From: Lachnospiraceae bacterium
GTDB lineage: Bacteria; Bacillota; Clostridia; Lachnospirales; Lachnospiraceae
Assembly: GCA_009774175.1 (NCBI GenBank)
Contig: VSNG01000001.1
Coordinates: 1-64,000, forward strand
Length of the DNA: 64,000 nt
Reading direction: 5' to 3'
The position numbers were made by a program, and so were the translations under genes. The notes beneath the pieces were generated by a model. That model was not told the DNA's origin. It made no database searches and saw nothing but the letters and a program-made list of their open reading frames with translations. The first letter of the stretch is position 1. Every line of letters starts with the position of its first letter. Below, in pieces: positions 44,755 through 53,480 of the stretch.

Positions 44755-44913
44755 ATGTCCATGGGTAGTAATTCCAATATGATAGAGCAGATAGACCAGC
44801 TTTCCGTATCGATTATTATTGATCAGACTGTACAGGATAATTTAAAAGTGATCAATCAAAGATATGGAAAGCATGGTAGTAATAACAACGGAGTCAGTAC
44901 CAGATATAAATAA
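44755..44913 (+). CDS. Possible small open frame of 52 codons
   Basis: An open frame reads MSMGSNSNMIEQIDQLSVSI and ends IKYK-like in Tyr-Lys. There is no ribosome binding site and I recognise no family. It may be a remnant of an older gene at the left border of the sugar island. Confidence 0.2.
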   Translation: MSMGSNSNMIEQIDQLSVSIIIDQTVQDNLKVINQRYGKHGSNNNGVSTRYK

Positions 44914-44914
44914 A

Positions 44915-44946
44915 ACATAGGCTCACCCTATGTAACAGCATACAAA
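44915..44946 (+). promoter_or_regulatory. Inverted repeat joined to GTAACAGCATACAAA
   Basis: ACATAGG/CCTATGT (44915-44921 and 44927-44933) is followed at once by GTAACAGCATACAAA (44932-44946). The same 15 bases follow another inverted repeat at 45353-45367 upstream of the sugar operon. It looks like a shared regulatory unit. Confidence 0.45.
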
Positions 44947-45009
44947 ACAGATATTACCTATTACATAACTTTCCATCCTAAGATGTAGAAACGGAAAGGA
45001 GGCAAAAAA

Positions 45010-45045
45010 ATGCCGGTTTATGTATTAGGTATTTTTTTTTACTGA
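45010..45045 (+). CDS. Micro-ORF of 11 residues with perfect ribosome binding site
   Basis: AAAGGAGG, eight bases, then ATG and the peptide MPVYVLGIFFY. It stops just after a run of nine T residues (45032-45040). The next peptide gene at 45063 lies in the frame that would be reached if the T run were one base longer, giving a 61-residue membrane peptide. See the finding on this tract. Confidence 0.4.
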   Translation: MPVYVLGIFFY

Positions 45046-45062
45046 AAAAGGGCGGAAGAATC

Positions 45063-45194
45063 ATGAAGAAGTTTGAAAAATCGTTAGGTACGACATATAA
45101 AGGGAAAATGACTGTCGCTGACAGCTTAAAAGCTTTTTTCTGGACGTTATTCTTTCCTTTCATTATCATATCTGCTCTATACAAATATCAATAA
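45063..45194 (+). CDS. Small membrane peptide, 43 residues
   Basis: An open frame MKKFEKSLGTTYKGKMTVAD with a hydrophobic C-terminal segment (about 25-38, FFWTLFFPFIIISAL), so probably one membrane helix. Upstream the frame stays open through the T9 run into the micro-ORF region, but its own ribosome binding site (GGGCGGAAG) is mediocre. I do not recognise the family. A peptide, toxin or signal role cannot be told. Confidence 0.45.
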   Translation: MKKFEKSLGTTYKGKMTVADSLKAFFWTLFFPFIIISALYKYQ

Positions 45195-45293
45195 TTTACC
45201 ATGGAAAGACTGCAATTTCACTATTTTTTTGGTCAAAACATACAAAAACAGACAGGATAAACTGTGGAAAAAAGGGAAAATATAATATATATA

Positions 45294-45322
45294 TTGACAT
45301 AAGAGAGCAATTATTATATAAG
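45294..45322 (+). promoter_or_regulatory. Promoter of the sugar operon
   Basis: TTGACA (45294-45299), 17 bases, then TATAAG (45317-45322). Confidence 0.75.
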
Positions 45323-45332
45323 TGTATTATAA

Positions 45333-45367
45333 ACCTGTAATACAGGATACAGGTAACAGCATACAAA
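45333..45367 (+). promoter_or_regulatory. Operator-like repeats of the sugar operon
   Basis: ACCTGTA and TACAGGT (45333-45339 and 45348-45354) form an inverted repeat that also contains the overlapping palindrome CCTGTAATACAGG (45334-45346). It lies at the predicted transcription start, a good place for a repressor. The segment ATACAGGATAC (45340-45350) nearly matches ATACGGGATAC (54415-54425) in the promoter of the GntR gene at the end of the cluster. GTAACAGCATACAAA follows. Confidence 0.55.
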
Positions 45368-45452
45368 TTGAAAAGGAGGAGAAAACAGACTGGAAAGAAG
45401 ATGCATGAACAGGTAATAAGGTAACGCGGCACGTAGGAAAGGGAGGTTTACG

Positions 45453-46748
45453 ATGAAAGTAAAGAGCAAAAGATTATTAAGTATGTTTTTGTCAGTAGCA
45501 GTAATAACGGGACTCGCTGTTGGATGCGGTTTGGCTAATCCGGAAACAAGTACAGAAATAAGTCAGGAAACAAGCCCGGAAACAAGCCCGGAAGTAAGTT
45601 CAGAAATCAAGACCGAAGAAATAGAAAGTACAGGAGAAAAGATTTCGCTTCTGCTGACTTACTCCGAAGAAAAGAAAGTATTGTATCAATGTATTGAAGA
45701 TTTTACAAAAGAAACGGGGATAGAGGTAGAAATCCAGTATATGCCGTTGGAAGATTCCAGAAAGCAGATCAGTGTTATGGTAGCAAGCGGTTCCCTTCCT
45801 GACGTAATGGATATTGATAATACGGATACGCAGACGTATACGGAAATGGGAATTTTGGCGGATCTGACAGAGCGTGTGGAAGCGGAGATTGAGACGGGAC
45901 AGTATTATGAGGGAGTTTTAGAGTCTCAGAAGGTAGACGGAAAATACTATGGACTTCCCTTTACGGCCAATAATTTGTGTCTATATTATAACAAAGACTT
46001 GCTTGAACAGGCTGGAGCAGAGGTGCCGGCTACCTGGGAAGAATTATTGGATGCATGTGAAAAACTGAAAGCGGCAGGCGTGACAGGCTTTGGCGTCGCA
46101 GGCAGCCAGACGACAGATACTTCTTTCCAGATGTGGCCGTTTATCTGGGGAGCGGGCGCAGATGAGAAAACCATTGATTCCGAGCAGATGGTGGAAATGC
46201 TGAATCTGTATCGGACTATGGTTGACAATGAATATATGAGCACGGAAGTAATTAACTATGTGTCCGGAGATAATGCAAATCAGTTTACGGCTGGTAAGAC
46301 TGCAATGATCATTGACGGCCCATGGAGAATGAATGCGGTAAAAGCTGACGCAGAGTTTGAATGGGGAGTAGCCCAGGTACCGGCGGGCCCGGCAGGAGAG
46401 GGAACCGTTCTCGGAGGACATAATTTTGCGGTGGTCGAAAATGAAAATACAGATGCAAGCTGGAAATTTGTAAAATATATGAATTCGCCTGAGGTGATGG
46501 GGAAATACAGTGAAGCCGAGAATTATATCCCTTCCAGAAAAGACGTATGTGAAAATCTGGAATATTATAAAACCGAGCCCATCAGTGTTTTTGTGGAAGC
46601 AATGAATACGGCGAAGCCAATGCCGAAGAAAAACTATAACAGCGTAAGCGACGCGCTGATCAAAATGTGGCAGAAGGTTGTATTGGGAGAGTCCGAACCG
46701 GAAGCGGCAGCGAAAGAAGCAGCAGAAACGGTGGCAGCATTAGAATAA
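45453..46748 (+). CDS. Sugar ABC transporter substrate-binding lipoprotein
   Basis: Extracellular carbohydrate-binding protein (family 1 solute-binding fold). The 431-residue protein has a lipobox AVGC (cysteine 25) and a Thr/Glu/Pro-rich linker with short repeats of ETSPE before the domain. It shows YYGLPFTANNLCLYYNKDLL near 166-185, typical of maltose/glycerol-phosphate type binding proteins. GGGAGG precedes the ATG. It leads the operon behind its own promoter. The sugar is unknown, but GH127 downstream suggests an arabinose-containing oligosaccharide or a related compound. Confidence 0.9.
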   Translation: MKVKSKRLLSMFLSVAVITGLAVGCGLANPETSTEISQETSPETSPEVSSEIKTEEIESTGEKISLLLTYSEEKKVLYQCIEDFTKETGIEVEIQYMPLEDSRKQISVMVASGSLPDVMDIDNTDTQTYTEMGILADLTERVEAEIETGQYYEGVLESQKVDGKYYGLPFTANNLCLYYNKDLLEQAGAEVPATWEELLDACEKLKAAGVTGFGVAGSQTTDTSFQMWPFIWGAGADEKTIDSEQMVEMLNLYRTMVDNEYMSTEVINYVSGDNANQFTAGKTAMIIDGPWRMNAVKADAEFEWGVAQVPAGPAGEGTVLGGHNFAVVENENTDASWKFVKYMNSPEVMGKYSEAENYIPSRKDVCENLEYYKTEPISVFVEAMNTAKPMPKKNYNSVSDALIKMWQKVVLGESEPEAAAKEAAETVAALE

Positions 46749-46770
46749 AGACTTGAATGAGGACATGAGT

Positions 46771-47679
46771 ATGGAGAAACGTAAAGATAGCAGAAACAGC
46801 ATAAAAGAAAAAAGAGCAGGTTATGCATTTGTTCTGCCGGCAATTCTGTTTTTACTATTATTAGTCTTATATCCGCTGACATATAACATTACTATGAGTT
46901 TTCGGGATGTTACATTAAAAACTTTTAATGCGGAGCAGGAGTTTGTAGGATTGAAAAATTATGTGGATGTACTGGCAATGCCGGTAGTCAGAAAAGCGAT
47001 TTTTAATACTTTGTTCTTTACAGTCGTTTCATTGATTTTTCAGTTTGTAATAGGTTTTGCGCTCGCGCTGCTCTTTGCGAAGAAATATGGACTCTCAGAG
47101 TTGTCAAGAGGCCTGTTGATGGTCTGCTGGTTAATTCCGGTGCTTGTGTTCGCGACAATATGGAAATGGATTTTTGCTGGAGATACTTCGGGGATTTTAA
47201 ACTATATTTTGATACAGCTGCATGTGATCGAGACGCCGATTCGATGGCTGACAACTACAAATGGAGCGATGACGGCATTGATTATTGCCAATATTTGGAG
47301 AGGAGTGCCGTTTAATATGCTTCTTTTGGCCACAGGTCTTACAACATTGCCAATGGATGTGTTTGAAGCGGCAGCGATTGATGGAGCGTCTAAGTGCCAG
47401 CGCTTTTTCCGTATCACAATACCGCTTTTAAAATCCACGATTATCAGCGTTATTACACTTGGATTCATTAACACATTTAAGGTGTTTGATTTGATTTACG
47501 TTATGACAAAAGGCGGTCCTTTAGATTCTACACAGATTTTATCGACAGTGTCATATAAAATGTCATTTTCCAACTTTGAATTTGGACAGGGAGCTGCTGT
47601 GGCAAATATCATGCTGGTATTGATGCTGATTGTGGGATTCTTTCATCTGAAAATAACGGACAGAGAGGGGGCGGAGTGA
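46771..47679 (+). CDS. Sugar ABC transporter permease (UgpA/MalF type)
   Basis: First of two permeases of the importer. The 302-residue protein has six membrane helices and the ABC-interaction loop EAAAIDGASKCQRFFRITIP near 215-234. The ATG at 46771 has better spacing from TGAGGA than the ones before it. It is followed four bases later by the second permease. The operon has no ATPase of its own, as is common; a shared MsmX-type ATPase encoded elsewhere would serve it. Confidence 0.9.
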   Translation: MEKRKDSRNSIKEKRAGYAFVLPAILFLLLLVLYPLTYNITMSFRDVTLKTFNAEQEFVGLKNYVDVLAMPVVRKAIFNTLFFTVVSLIFQFVIGFALALLFAKKYGLSELSRGLLMVCWLIPVLVFATIWKWIFAGDTSGILNYILIQLHVIETPIRWLTTTNGAMTALIIANIWRGVPFNMLLLATGLTTLPMDVFEAAAIDGASKCQRFFRITIPLLKSTIISVITLGFINTFKVFDLIYVMTKGGPLDSTQILSTVSYKMSFSNFEFGQGAAVANIMLVLMLIVGFFHLKITDREGAE

Positions 47680-47682
47680 TTC

Positions 47683-48522
47683 ATGGATAAAACGAAAAAA
47701 AAGAATCTTGTATATAATCTAATTACCATACTGATTTTGATCGTATTTTTGTTTCCGATTTACTGGATGGTGATTACATCGTTAAAAACAACAGGCGAGA
47801 TTTTTGCAGAAGTACCAACGTTTTTTCCGAAAAAAATCACACTGAACGGGTATATTTCCCAGCTGTCTGTTGTTGGAACTGTTCCATTATGGAAAAACTT
47901 TGCAAACAGCTTTATGATTGCGGCAGCTACCACGCTTGTTTCTACTGGACTGGCAACTCTTTCGGCATATGGTCTGGCAAGATTTCGCTTAAAGCTGAGC
48001 AAACCGCTTTTATTTATTGTCCTGGTGACGCAGATGATGCCGACGGTTTTGTTTCTGTCGCCGCTGTTTATTACTTTTAAGAAATTGGGGATTTTGAATA
48101 CACTTTTAGCGCCCGTTATTTATATCAGCCTGCAAAGCATTCCGTTTTGCATTATAACGATGAGACCATATTTTTTAGAGATTCCCATGGAATTGCAGGA
48201 AGCGGCTACGATTGACGGGTGCGGACGTTTTAAGACGTTTACAAAGATCATGGTTCCGGTCTCCTATCCGGGGATTGTGGTGTCAGCGGCGTTTACTTTT
48301 CTCTGGGGCTGGGGGGACTTGATGGGAGCGTTGACGTTCATACAGACAGATGCACTTCAGCCCTTGACAGTAAACATGTATAAGGCTATAGGAGAATTTG
48401 GAATTGAGTGGAACAACCTTATGGCATATGCCGTTATTTTAACAATTCCCGTGTTGATTATTTTTCTTTTCCTGCAGAAATATCTGATATCCGGTATTAC
48501 GGCAGGAGCAGTCAAGGCATAA
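47683..48522 (+). CDS. Sugar ABC transporter permease (UgpE/MalG type)
   Basis: Second permease of the pair. The 279-residue protein has six membrane helices and the coupling loop LQEAATIDGCGRFKTFTKIM near 169-188. GCGGAG lies before the ATG. It is followed by the GH127 gene after 32 bases. Together with the binding protein it forms a carbohydrate-uptake importer of the CUT1 class. Confidence 0.9.
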   Translation: MDKTKKKNLVYNLITILILIVFLFPIYWMVITSLKTTGEIFAEVPTFFPKKITLNGYISQLSVVGTVPLWKNFANSFMIAAATTLVSTGLATLSAYGLARFRLKLSKPLLFIVLVTQMMPTVLFLSPLFITFKKLGILNTLLAPVIYISLQSIPFCIITMRPYFLEIPMELQEAATIDGCGRFKTFTKIMVPVSYPGIVVSAAFTFLWGWGDLMGALTFIQTDALQPLTVNMYKAIGEFGIEWNNLMAYAVILTIPVLIIFLFLQKYLISGITAGAVKA

Positions 48523-48554
48523 GGAATAGAGCTATGCAGGTTAGGAGGAATGTG

Positions 48555-50609
48555 ATGCATTTAAATAGAACCTCTTTTATGCTGTGGAAAGATGTACAAA
48601 TTACAGGCGGCTTTTGGAAAAAACGGCAGGAGACAAATGAAAGAGTCACGCTTCCGGCAGAGTACGAACAATGTGTAAAAACAGGAAGAATAGAGTCGGT
48701 CAAATGTCTGTATCATCCGGAGGAAGACAGGCATCCCCGGAAAGGCGTTTTTACGATTGACGGCGTTTTGGCAGAAAATCTTGCAGACGAAAAAGAGAAC
48801 GGGGAAAAAGCGGTTCCCAGGCCGCACCACTATTGGGATTCTGATCTGGCCAAATGGATTGAGGCGGCTTCCTATAGTTTGGCTGCACACCCGGATCAGG
48901 GACTGGAAAAGCAGATTGACGAGATCGTAGACGATTTTGAAAAGCTGCAAATGGAAGATGGGTATCTGAACACATATTATACAGTCGTAGAACCGGGACA
49001 GCGGTGGACAAATGTCTATACCATGCATGAATTATATTGTGCCGGGCATCTCATGGAGGCCGCCTGCGCTTATTATCAGGCGACAGGAAAGAAAAAGTTT
49101 TTGGAGATTATATGCCGGTATGCAGACTGTATAGACAGGACGTTTGGAATAGAGGACGGAAAAATACATGGATACCCGGGACATCAGGAGATCGAACTGG
49201 CGCTTGTAAAACTTTATAGAGTAACGGGCGAAAAACGGTATTTAAATTTAGCCAGGTACTTTATTGATGAAAGAGGAAAGCAGCCCAGCTTTTTTGAAGA
49301 AGAGGCGCTGGCACACGGACGGGATCCCGAAGAAGAAGGACCGAAGGGAATTCTGGGGAAGAGCTTTCTTCCGGCTGGCCCCTATGCATTGTTTCAGGCC
49401 CATCTCCCGGTCAGGGAGCAGAAGACAGCGGAAGGTCATGCAGTACGCGTGGCGTATATGGGATGTGCAATGGCAGATCTGGTAGCGGAAACAGGAGATG
49501 AAAGTTTATGGAATGCCTGTGTTGTATTGTGGAAAAATGTGACGCAGAAGCGGATGTATCTCACAGGAGGCATAGGCGCCAAGGATGGAAGCGAAAGATT
49601 TAGCTTTGATTATCATCTTCCCAATGAGTCTGCTTATCAGGAAACCTGCGCAAGCGTAGGTATGACAATGTGGGCAGCCAGAATGCTGCAGATAAAGCCT
49701 GACAGCGTATATGCGGATATAATGGAAAGGGCGCTTTATAACAGTGTCATAAGCGGCGTGTCTTTGGCGGGAGATACCTTCTTTTATGCCAATCATCTGG
49801 CGGCAAAACCAGAAATGTTTTCTGACGCGATTATCACAAATCCAAGGATGTTTCCCAGAAGACAGAAATGGTTTGCAGTATCCTGCTGTCCCATGAATTT
49901 GGCAAGGCTGCTGGAATCTGTCGGCGGATATATTTATTCAGAAAGTGAAACAGAGTTTTTTGTACATCTTTTTATAGACAGTGTGACGGAAACCGTAAAG
50001 GAAAATACCCGTATCCAAATTTGTCAGGAAACCCAGTACCCCTGGGACAACAAAACCAGACTGATCGTTACGGCGCAGAAGCCGGTATATACGTCGATTG
50101 CTGTCAGGGATCCGGCCTTCAGCAGGAATACAAAGGTCTTAGTAGATGGAAAAGAAGCAGAAGCTTCCTTGGAAAACGGCTATTTATATTTGAGAAGAAT
50201 GTGGGAGGGCCGGACGGAAATCATAGTCGAATTTGAGATGGAACCGATGTATGTAGAGGCTCATCCATGTGTAAGAATGGATGCCGGAAAAACAGCAATA
50301 CAGTATGGACCGCTCATTTATTGCCTGGAGGAGGCAGATAATGGCCCCAATCTGTCTACGGTCTTCGCAGACACGGCCCAAAAGCTGACCGTAAAATATG
50401 AACCGGATTTATTGGGCGGCGTCTGTGTTGTGGAAGGGAAGGCATTGCGGGCCTGTACGGAGGACTGGGAAGGCATGCTGTACCGTCCGATAGGAAGCCG
50501 TTTTGAGGAAATGACTTTCCGGGCAGTGCCTTATTATGCATGGAGCAATCGGGAACCGGGAGAAATGACAGTTTGGATAAACAGAGTGCATACGAGGACG
50601 GAGGAATAG
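48555..50609 (+). CDS. Glycoside hydrolase family 127 (beta-L-arabinofuranosidase-like)
   Basis: Enzyme of the GH127/DUF1680 family; the studied member removes beta-L-arabinofuranose from oligosaccharides. The 684-residue protein has the catalytic-domain signs of that enzyme: a glutamate and cysteine in NESAYQETCAS (about 356-366) and the vicinal cysteines in SCCPMNLARL (about 440-449), which bind zinc and supply the cysteine nucleophile. No signal peptide is present, so it acts inside the cell on imported substrate. AGGAGG precedes the ATG at 48555. Exact sugar specificity is not readable from sequence. Confidence 0.85.
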   Translation: MHLNRTSFMLWKDVQITGGFWKKRQETNERVTLPAEYEQCVKTGRIESVKCLYHPEEDRHPRKGVFTIDGVLAENLADEKENGEKAVPRPHHYWDSDLAKWIEAASYSLAAHPDQGLEKQIDEIVDDFEKLQMEDGYLNTYYTVVEPGQRWTNVYTMHELYCAGHLMEAACAYYQATGKKKFLEIICRYADCIDRTFGIEDGKIHGYPGHQEIELALVKLYRVTGEKRYLNLARYFIDERGKQPSFFEEEALAHGRDPEEEGPKGILGKSFLPAGPYALFQAHLPVREQKTAEGHAVRVAYMGCAMADLVAETGDESLWNACVVLWKNVTQKRMYLTGGIGAKDGSERFSFDYHLPNESAYQETCASVGMTMWAARMLQIKPDSVYADIMERALYNSVISGVSLAGDTFFYANHLAAKPEMFSDAIITNPRMFPRRQKWFAVSCCPMNLARLLESVGGYIYSESETEFFVHLFIDSVTETVKENTRIQICQETQYPWDNKTRLIVTAQKPVYTSIAVRDPAFSRNTKVLVDGKEAEASLENGYLYLRRMWEGRTEIIVEFEMEPMYVEAHPCVRMDAGKTAIQYGPLIYCLEEADNGPNLSTVFADTAQKLTVKYEPDLLGGVCVVEGKALRACTEDWEGMLYRPIGSRFEEMTFRAVPYYAWSNREPGEMTVWINRVHTRTEE

Positions 50610-51635
50610 ATGAAAGCAGTAGTGTATGAAGACGTAGAGAAGCTGAGCTATAAAGAAGTTGAAATTTTGCCGGTAAAGAGCCATGAAGTCAGGATCAGAG
50701 TAAAAGCCTGCGGTATATGCGGAAGCGACGTACATGGGTATCTTGGGGTGACAGGCCGCAGGATAGCGCCAATGATTATGGGGCATGAATTTTGCGGAGA
50801 AGTAGTGGAGAAAGGGGCCGATGTAGAAAACCTGTCTCCGGGAGCAAGAGTAGCGGTATATCCGGTAGATTTCTGCGGGGAATGTGAAATGTGCCGGAGA
50901 GGAGACGTGCATTTATGTCTGAACAAAAGAGCGTTTGGCGTATTGGATGTAGACGGCGCCTTTGCAGAATATATCAATGTGCCGGCCAAATGTTGTTTTC
51001 CGATTGCGGATGAAGTTTCCTTTGCAACGGCATCCCTTGTGGAGCCGCTGGCAGTGGCTTTCCGCGGAGTAGGAAGAGCAGGAAGTCTGGAGGGTAAGAC
51101 GGTACTTATTGTGGGAGCCGGCACGATCGGGCTATTGGCTCTTGCCTGCGTCAGAATGCAGAAACCCTCAAAGATATTGATATCGGATTTAAGCGGCCAC
51201 AGACTTGAAGTGGCCGGCAGGATGGGGGCGGATGTGCTTTTAAATCCGGCACAGGAAGCGTTTAGTGAGCGTATTATGCAGGAAACGGCGGGAAAAGGTG
51301 TAGATGCGGCGGTAGAGGCTGTGGGAGCCGGCGGCGCGGTCCGGCAGGTGATGTCATCATTGAAAATAGGCGGAAGCGCGGTTTGGATCGGGAACAACAG
51401 TAGGATGATTGAGATGGATATGCAGGAGACAGTGACGCGTGAACTGAGAATCCAGGGTTCGTTTCTCTACGGATATCAGGAGTTTGAGACAGTAGTTAAC
51501 ATGTTAAACGAAGGAAAAATTTTTGTGGAACCATTGATCAGTAAAAAGATTTCTCTTTCACAAACGCCGGAGTATTTTAAGTTGTTGGCGCATACTCCGG
51601 GAGATCTTTTGAAGGTAGTGGTTGTAGACGAATAG
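50610..51635 (+). CDS. Zinc-dependent medium-chain dehydrogenase
   Basis: NAD(P)-linked alcohol dehydrogenase of the sorbitol/threonine/galactitol-phosphate type. The 341-residue protein has catalytic-zinc ligands C37 (in CGICGSD) and H59-E60 (GHE), structural-zinc cysteines 89, 92, 95 and 103, and a nucleotide-binding segment VLIVGAGTIGLLALACV near 164-180. It directly follows the GH127 stop. In context it would oxidise a sugar, sugar alcohol or sugar phosphate released by the hydrolase, perhaps to a ketose that the transketolase can use. Confidence 0.85.
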   Translation: MKAVVYEDVEKLSYKEVEILPVKSHEVRIRVKACGICGSDVHGYLGVTGRRIAPMIMGHEFCGEVVEKGADVENLSPGARVAVYPVDFCGECEMCRRGDVHLCLNKRAFGVLDVDGAFAEYINVPAKCCFPIADEVSFATASLVEPLAVAFRGVGRAGSLEGKTVLIVGAGTIGLLALACVRMQKPSKILISDLSGHRLEVAGRMGADVLLNPAQEAFSERIMQETAGKGVDAAVEAVGAGGAVRQVMSSLKIGGSAVWIGNNSRMIEMDMQETVTRELRIQGSFLYGYQEFETVVNMLNEGKIFVEPLISKKISLSQTPEYFKLLAHTPGDLLKVVVVDE

Positions 51636-51648
51636 TGGAGGTTTGCGT

Positions 51649-52473
51649 ATGGGATACGATAAGGAGACAGTGGAACACCTGAATAAGGTGGCAAGAACAT
51701 TGCGAAAAGATGTGGTTATCAGTGTGGGATTAGACGTTCCGGGGCATATTGGCGGAAGTAATTCATCGGCAGATATCGTGACTGCTTTATATTTTTATAA
51801 GATGAAACACGATCCGAAGAATCCGGATATGCCGGACAGGGACCGCTTTTTGCTCAGCAAAGGGCATGTGGCGATTCTCCAGTACGCCGCGCTTGCAGAG
51901 AGCGGATATTTTCCGACAGAGGACCTAAAACATACCAAGGAATTAGGTTCGTATTTGCAGGGCCATCCGGATGTGAGAAAAACACCGGGAATAGAAGCAG
52001 GCACAGGTTCTCTTGGACAGGGACTTTCTATTGGATTAGGCATGGCGCTTGGTCAGAAACTGGATCATATTGATAGGAAAACATACGTTCTGCTTGGCGA
52101 CGGTGAAATCGCGGAAGGACAAGTCTGGGAAGCGGCGATGGCAGCCAGCGCTTATCATGCGGATAATTTAGTGGCCATTGTGGACAGCAATCGTCTACAG
52201 GCAAATGGAAGGATAAAGGAAAGATTTGATTCCGGAAATATTGCTGCGAAATTTTTAAGCTTCGGCTGGAATGTCATGGAAATCGACGGACACGATATGG
52301 AAGAAATTATGTCTGCGCTTGACAGAGCCGACGACGTAAAAGGCGTTCCTACGGTTATCATCGCGCACACGGTAAAAGGAAAAGGGCTTAGCTTTGCAGA
52401 AAATGTGGTAAGTTATCACAATGGTATGTTGACCGAAGAAACCTACAGACAGGCTCTGGAGGAACTGGCGTAA
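51649..52473 (+). CDS. Transketolase, N-terminal half
   Basis: Subunit that holds the pyrophosphate part of thiamine diphosphate in a two-protein transketolase. The 274-residue protein has the ThDP motif GDGEIAEGQVWEAAMAAS near 143-160 and LSKGH near 68. It works with the next gene, the C-terminal half. The ATG at 51649 was chosen over TTG at 51643 because of the spacing to GGAGG. Split transketolases are frequent in special carbon routes, such as apulose phosphate or sulfoquinovose breakdown, so this pair is not necessarily the housekeeping one. Confidence 0.9.
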   Translation: MGYDKETVEHLNKVARTLRKDVVISVGLDVPGHIGGSNSSADIVTALYFYKMKHDPKNPDMPDRDRFLLSKGHVAILQYAALAESGYFPTEDLKHTKELGSYLQGHPDVRKTPGIEAGTGSLGQGLSIGLGMALGQKLDHIDRKTYVLLGDGEIAEGQVWEAAMAASAYHADNLVAIVDSNRLQANGRIKERFDSGNIAAKFLSFGWNVMEIDGHDMEEIMSALDRADDVKGVPTVIIAHTVKGKGLSFAENVVSYHNGMLTEETYRQALEELA

Positions 52474-52485
52474 GGAGGAGATAAG

Positions 52486-53424
52486 GTGAGTTATACAAAT
52501 CAGAGAGTCGCTTATGGCAATACATTAGTGGAGCTGGGGAGAAAAGATTCCAGAATTGTGGTGCTGGATGCAGATCTTGGCGGTTCTACTATGGGTAAAC
52601 TGTTTGAGACAGAATTTCCGGAGAGGCATTTTGAGATGGGAATAGCAGAAGCGGATATGACAAGCGTTGCGGCAGGTTTGGCACAGACAGGGAAAATTCC
52701 TTTTACAAATTCTTTCGCTGTATTTGCTGCAGGAAGGGCATTTGACCAGATCAGACAGACAATCGCAATCGGCAGATTGAATGTTAAAATTTGTGGTTCC
52801 TCTTCAGGACTTTCTGATTTTGGAGATGGAGCAACCCATCAATGTGTAGAGGATATTGCAATTTTACGGTCCATTCCGAACATGACTGTGATATGTCCGG
52901 CAGATGCGAATGAAACGGTAGAGGCTGTCAAAGCAATAACACAACTGGAGGGACCCTGTTATATCAGGTTAAACCGAAATGACTATCCCAATGTTACGTC
53001 AGAGGGAGAAAAATTCCAGATAGGTGTTCCGAAAATGCTAAAAGACGGAAAAGACGTAGTTGTATTTGCGATGGGTTATATGGTTGGAACTGCATTAAAA
53101 GCGGCTGCTGAACTGGAGGGAAAGATTTCGGTACGGGTTGTAAATGTTTCTACAATTAAACCTTTGCATGAAGACACCATAAAAGAGATGACAAGAGGAT
53201 GCAAAGCGGTGGTGACTGTGGAAGAGCACAATGTGAAGGGCGGTATGGGAAGTGCGGTTGCAGAGATCCTTAGCAAAGAGAGGATTCCCATGGAATTTAT
53301 AGGTATTCAGGATACCTTTGGGCGCAGCGCCCACAGTTATCAGGAATTGCTGGAATACTATGGGCTGACGGCGGATCATGTAAAGGATACGATAGAAGCG
53401 ATGTATACAATGGAAACAAAATGA
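52486..53424 (+). CDS. Transketolase, C-terminal half
   Basis: Partner subunit of the split transketolase. The 312-residue protein has the pyrimidine-binding domain (about 1-170, with ERHFEMGIAEADMTSVAAGLA near 46 that contributes the ThDP-activating glutamate) and the C-terminal transketolase domain. It starts with GTG at 52486 behind AAGGAGG. It is followed by the dehydrogenase gene, whose reading begins after a short gap. Confidence 0.9.
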   Translation: MSYTNQRVAYGNTLVELGRKDSRIVVLDADLGGSTMGKLFETEFPERHFEMGIAEADMTSVAAGLAQTGKIPFTNSFAVFAAGRAFDQIRQTIAIGRLNVKICGSSSGLSDFGDGATHQCVEDIAILRSIPNMTVICPADANETVEAVKAITQLEGPCYIRLNRNDYPNVTSEGEKFQIGVPKMLKDGKDVVVFAMGYMVGTALKAAAELEGKISVRVVNVSTIKPLHEDTIKEMTRGCKAVVTVEEHNVKGGMGSAVAEILSKERIPMEFIGIQDTFGRSAHSYQELLEYYGLTADHVKDTIEAMYTMETK

Positions 53425-53480
53425 TGGAACATAGAAATTCGTTTATGCGCAGAGAACAGCGCAGAAATAAGGAGGAAAAA

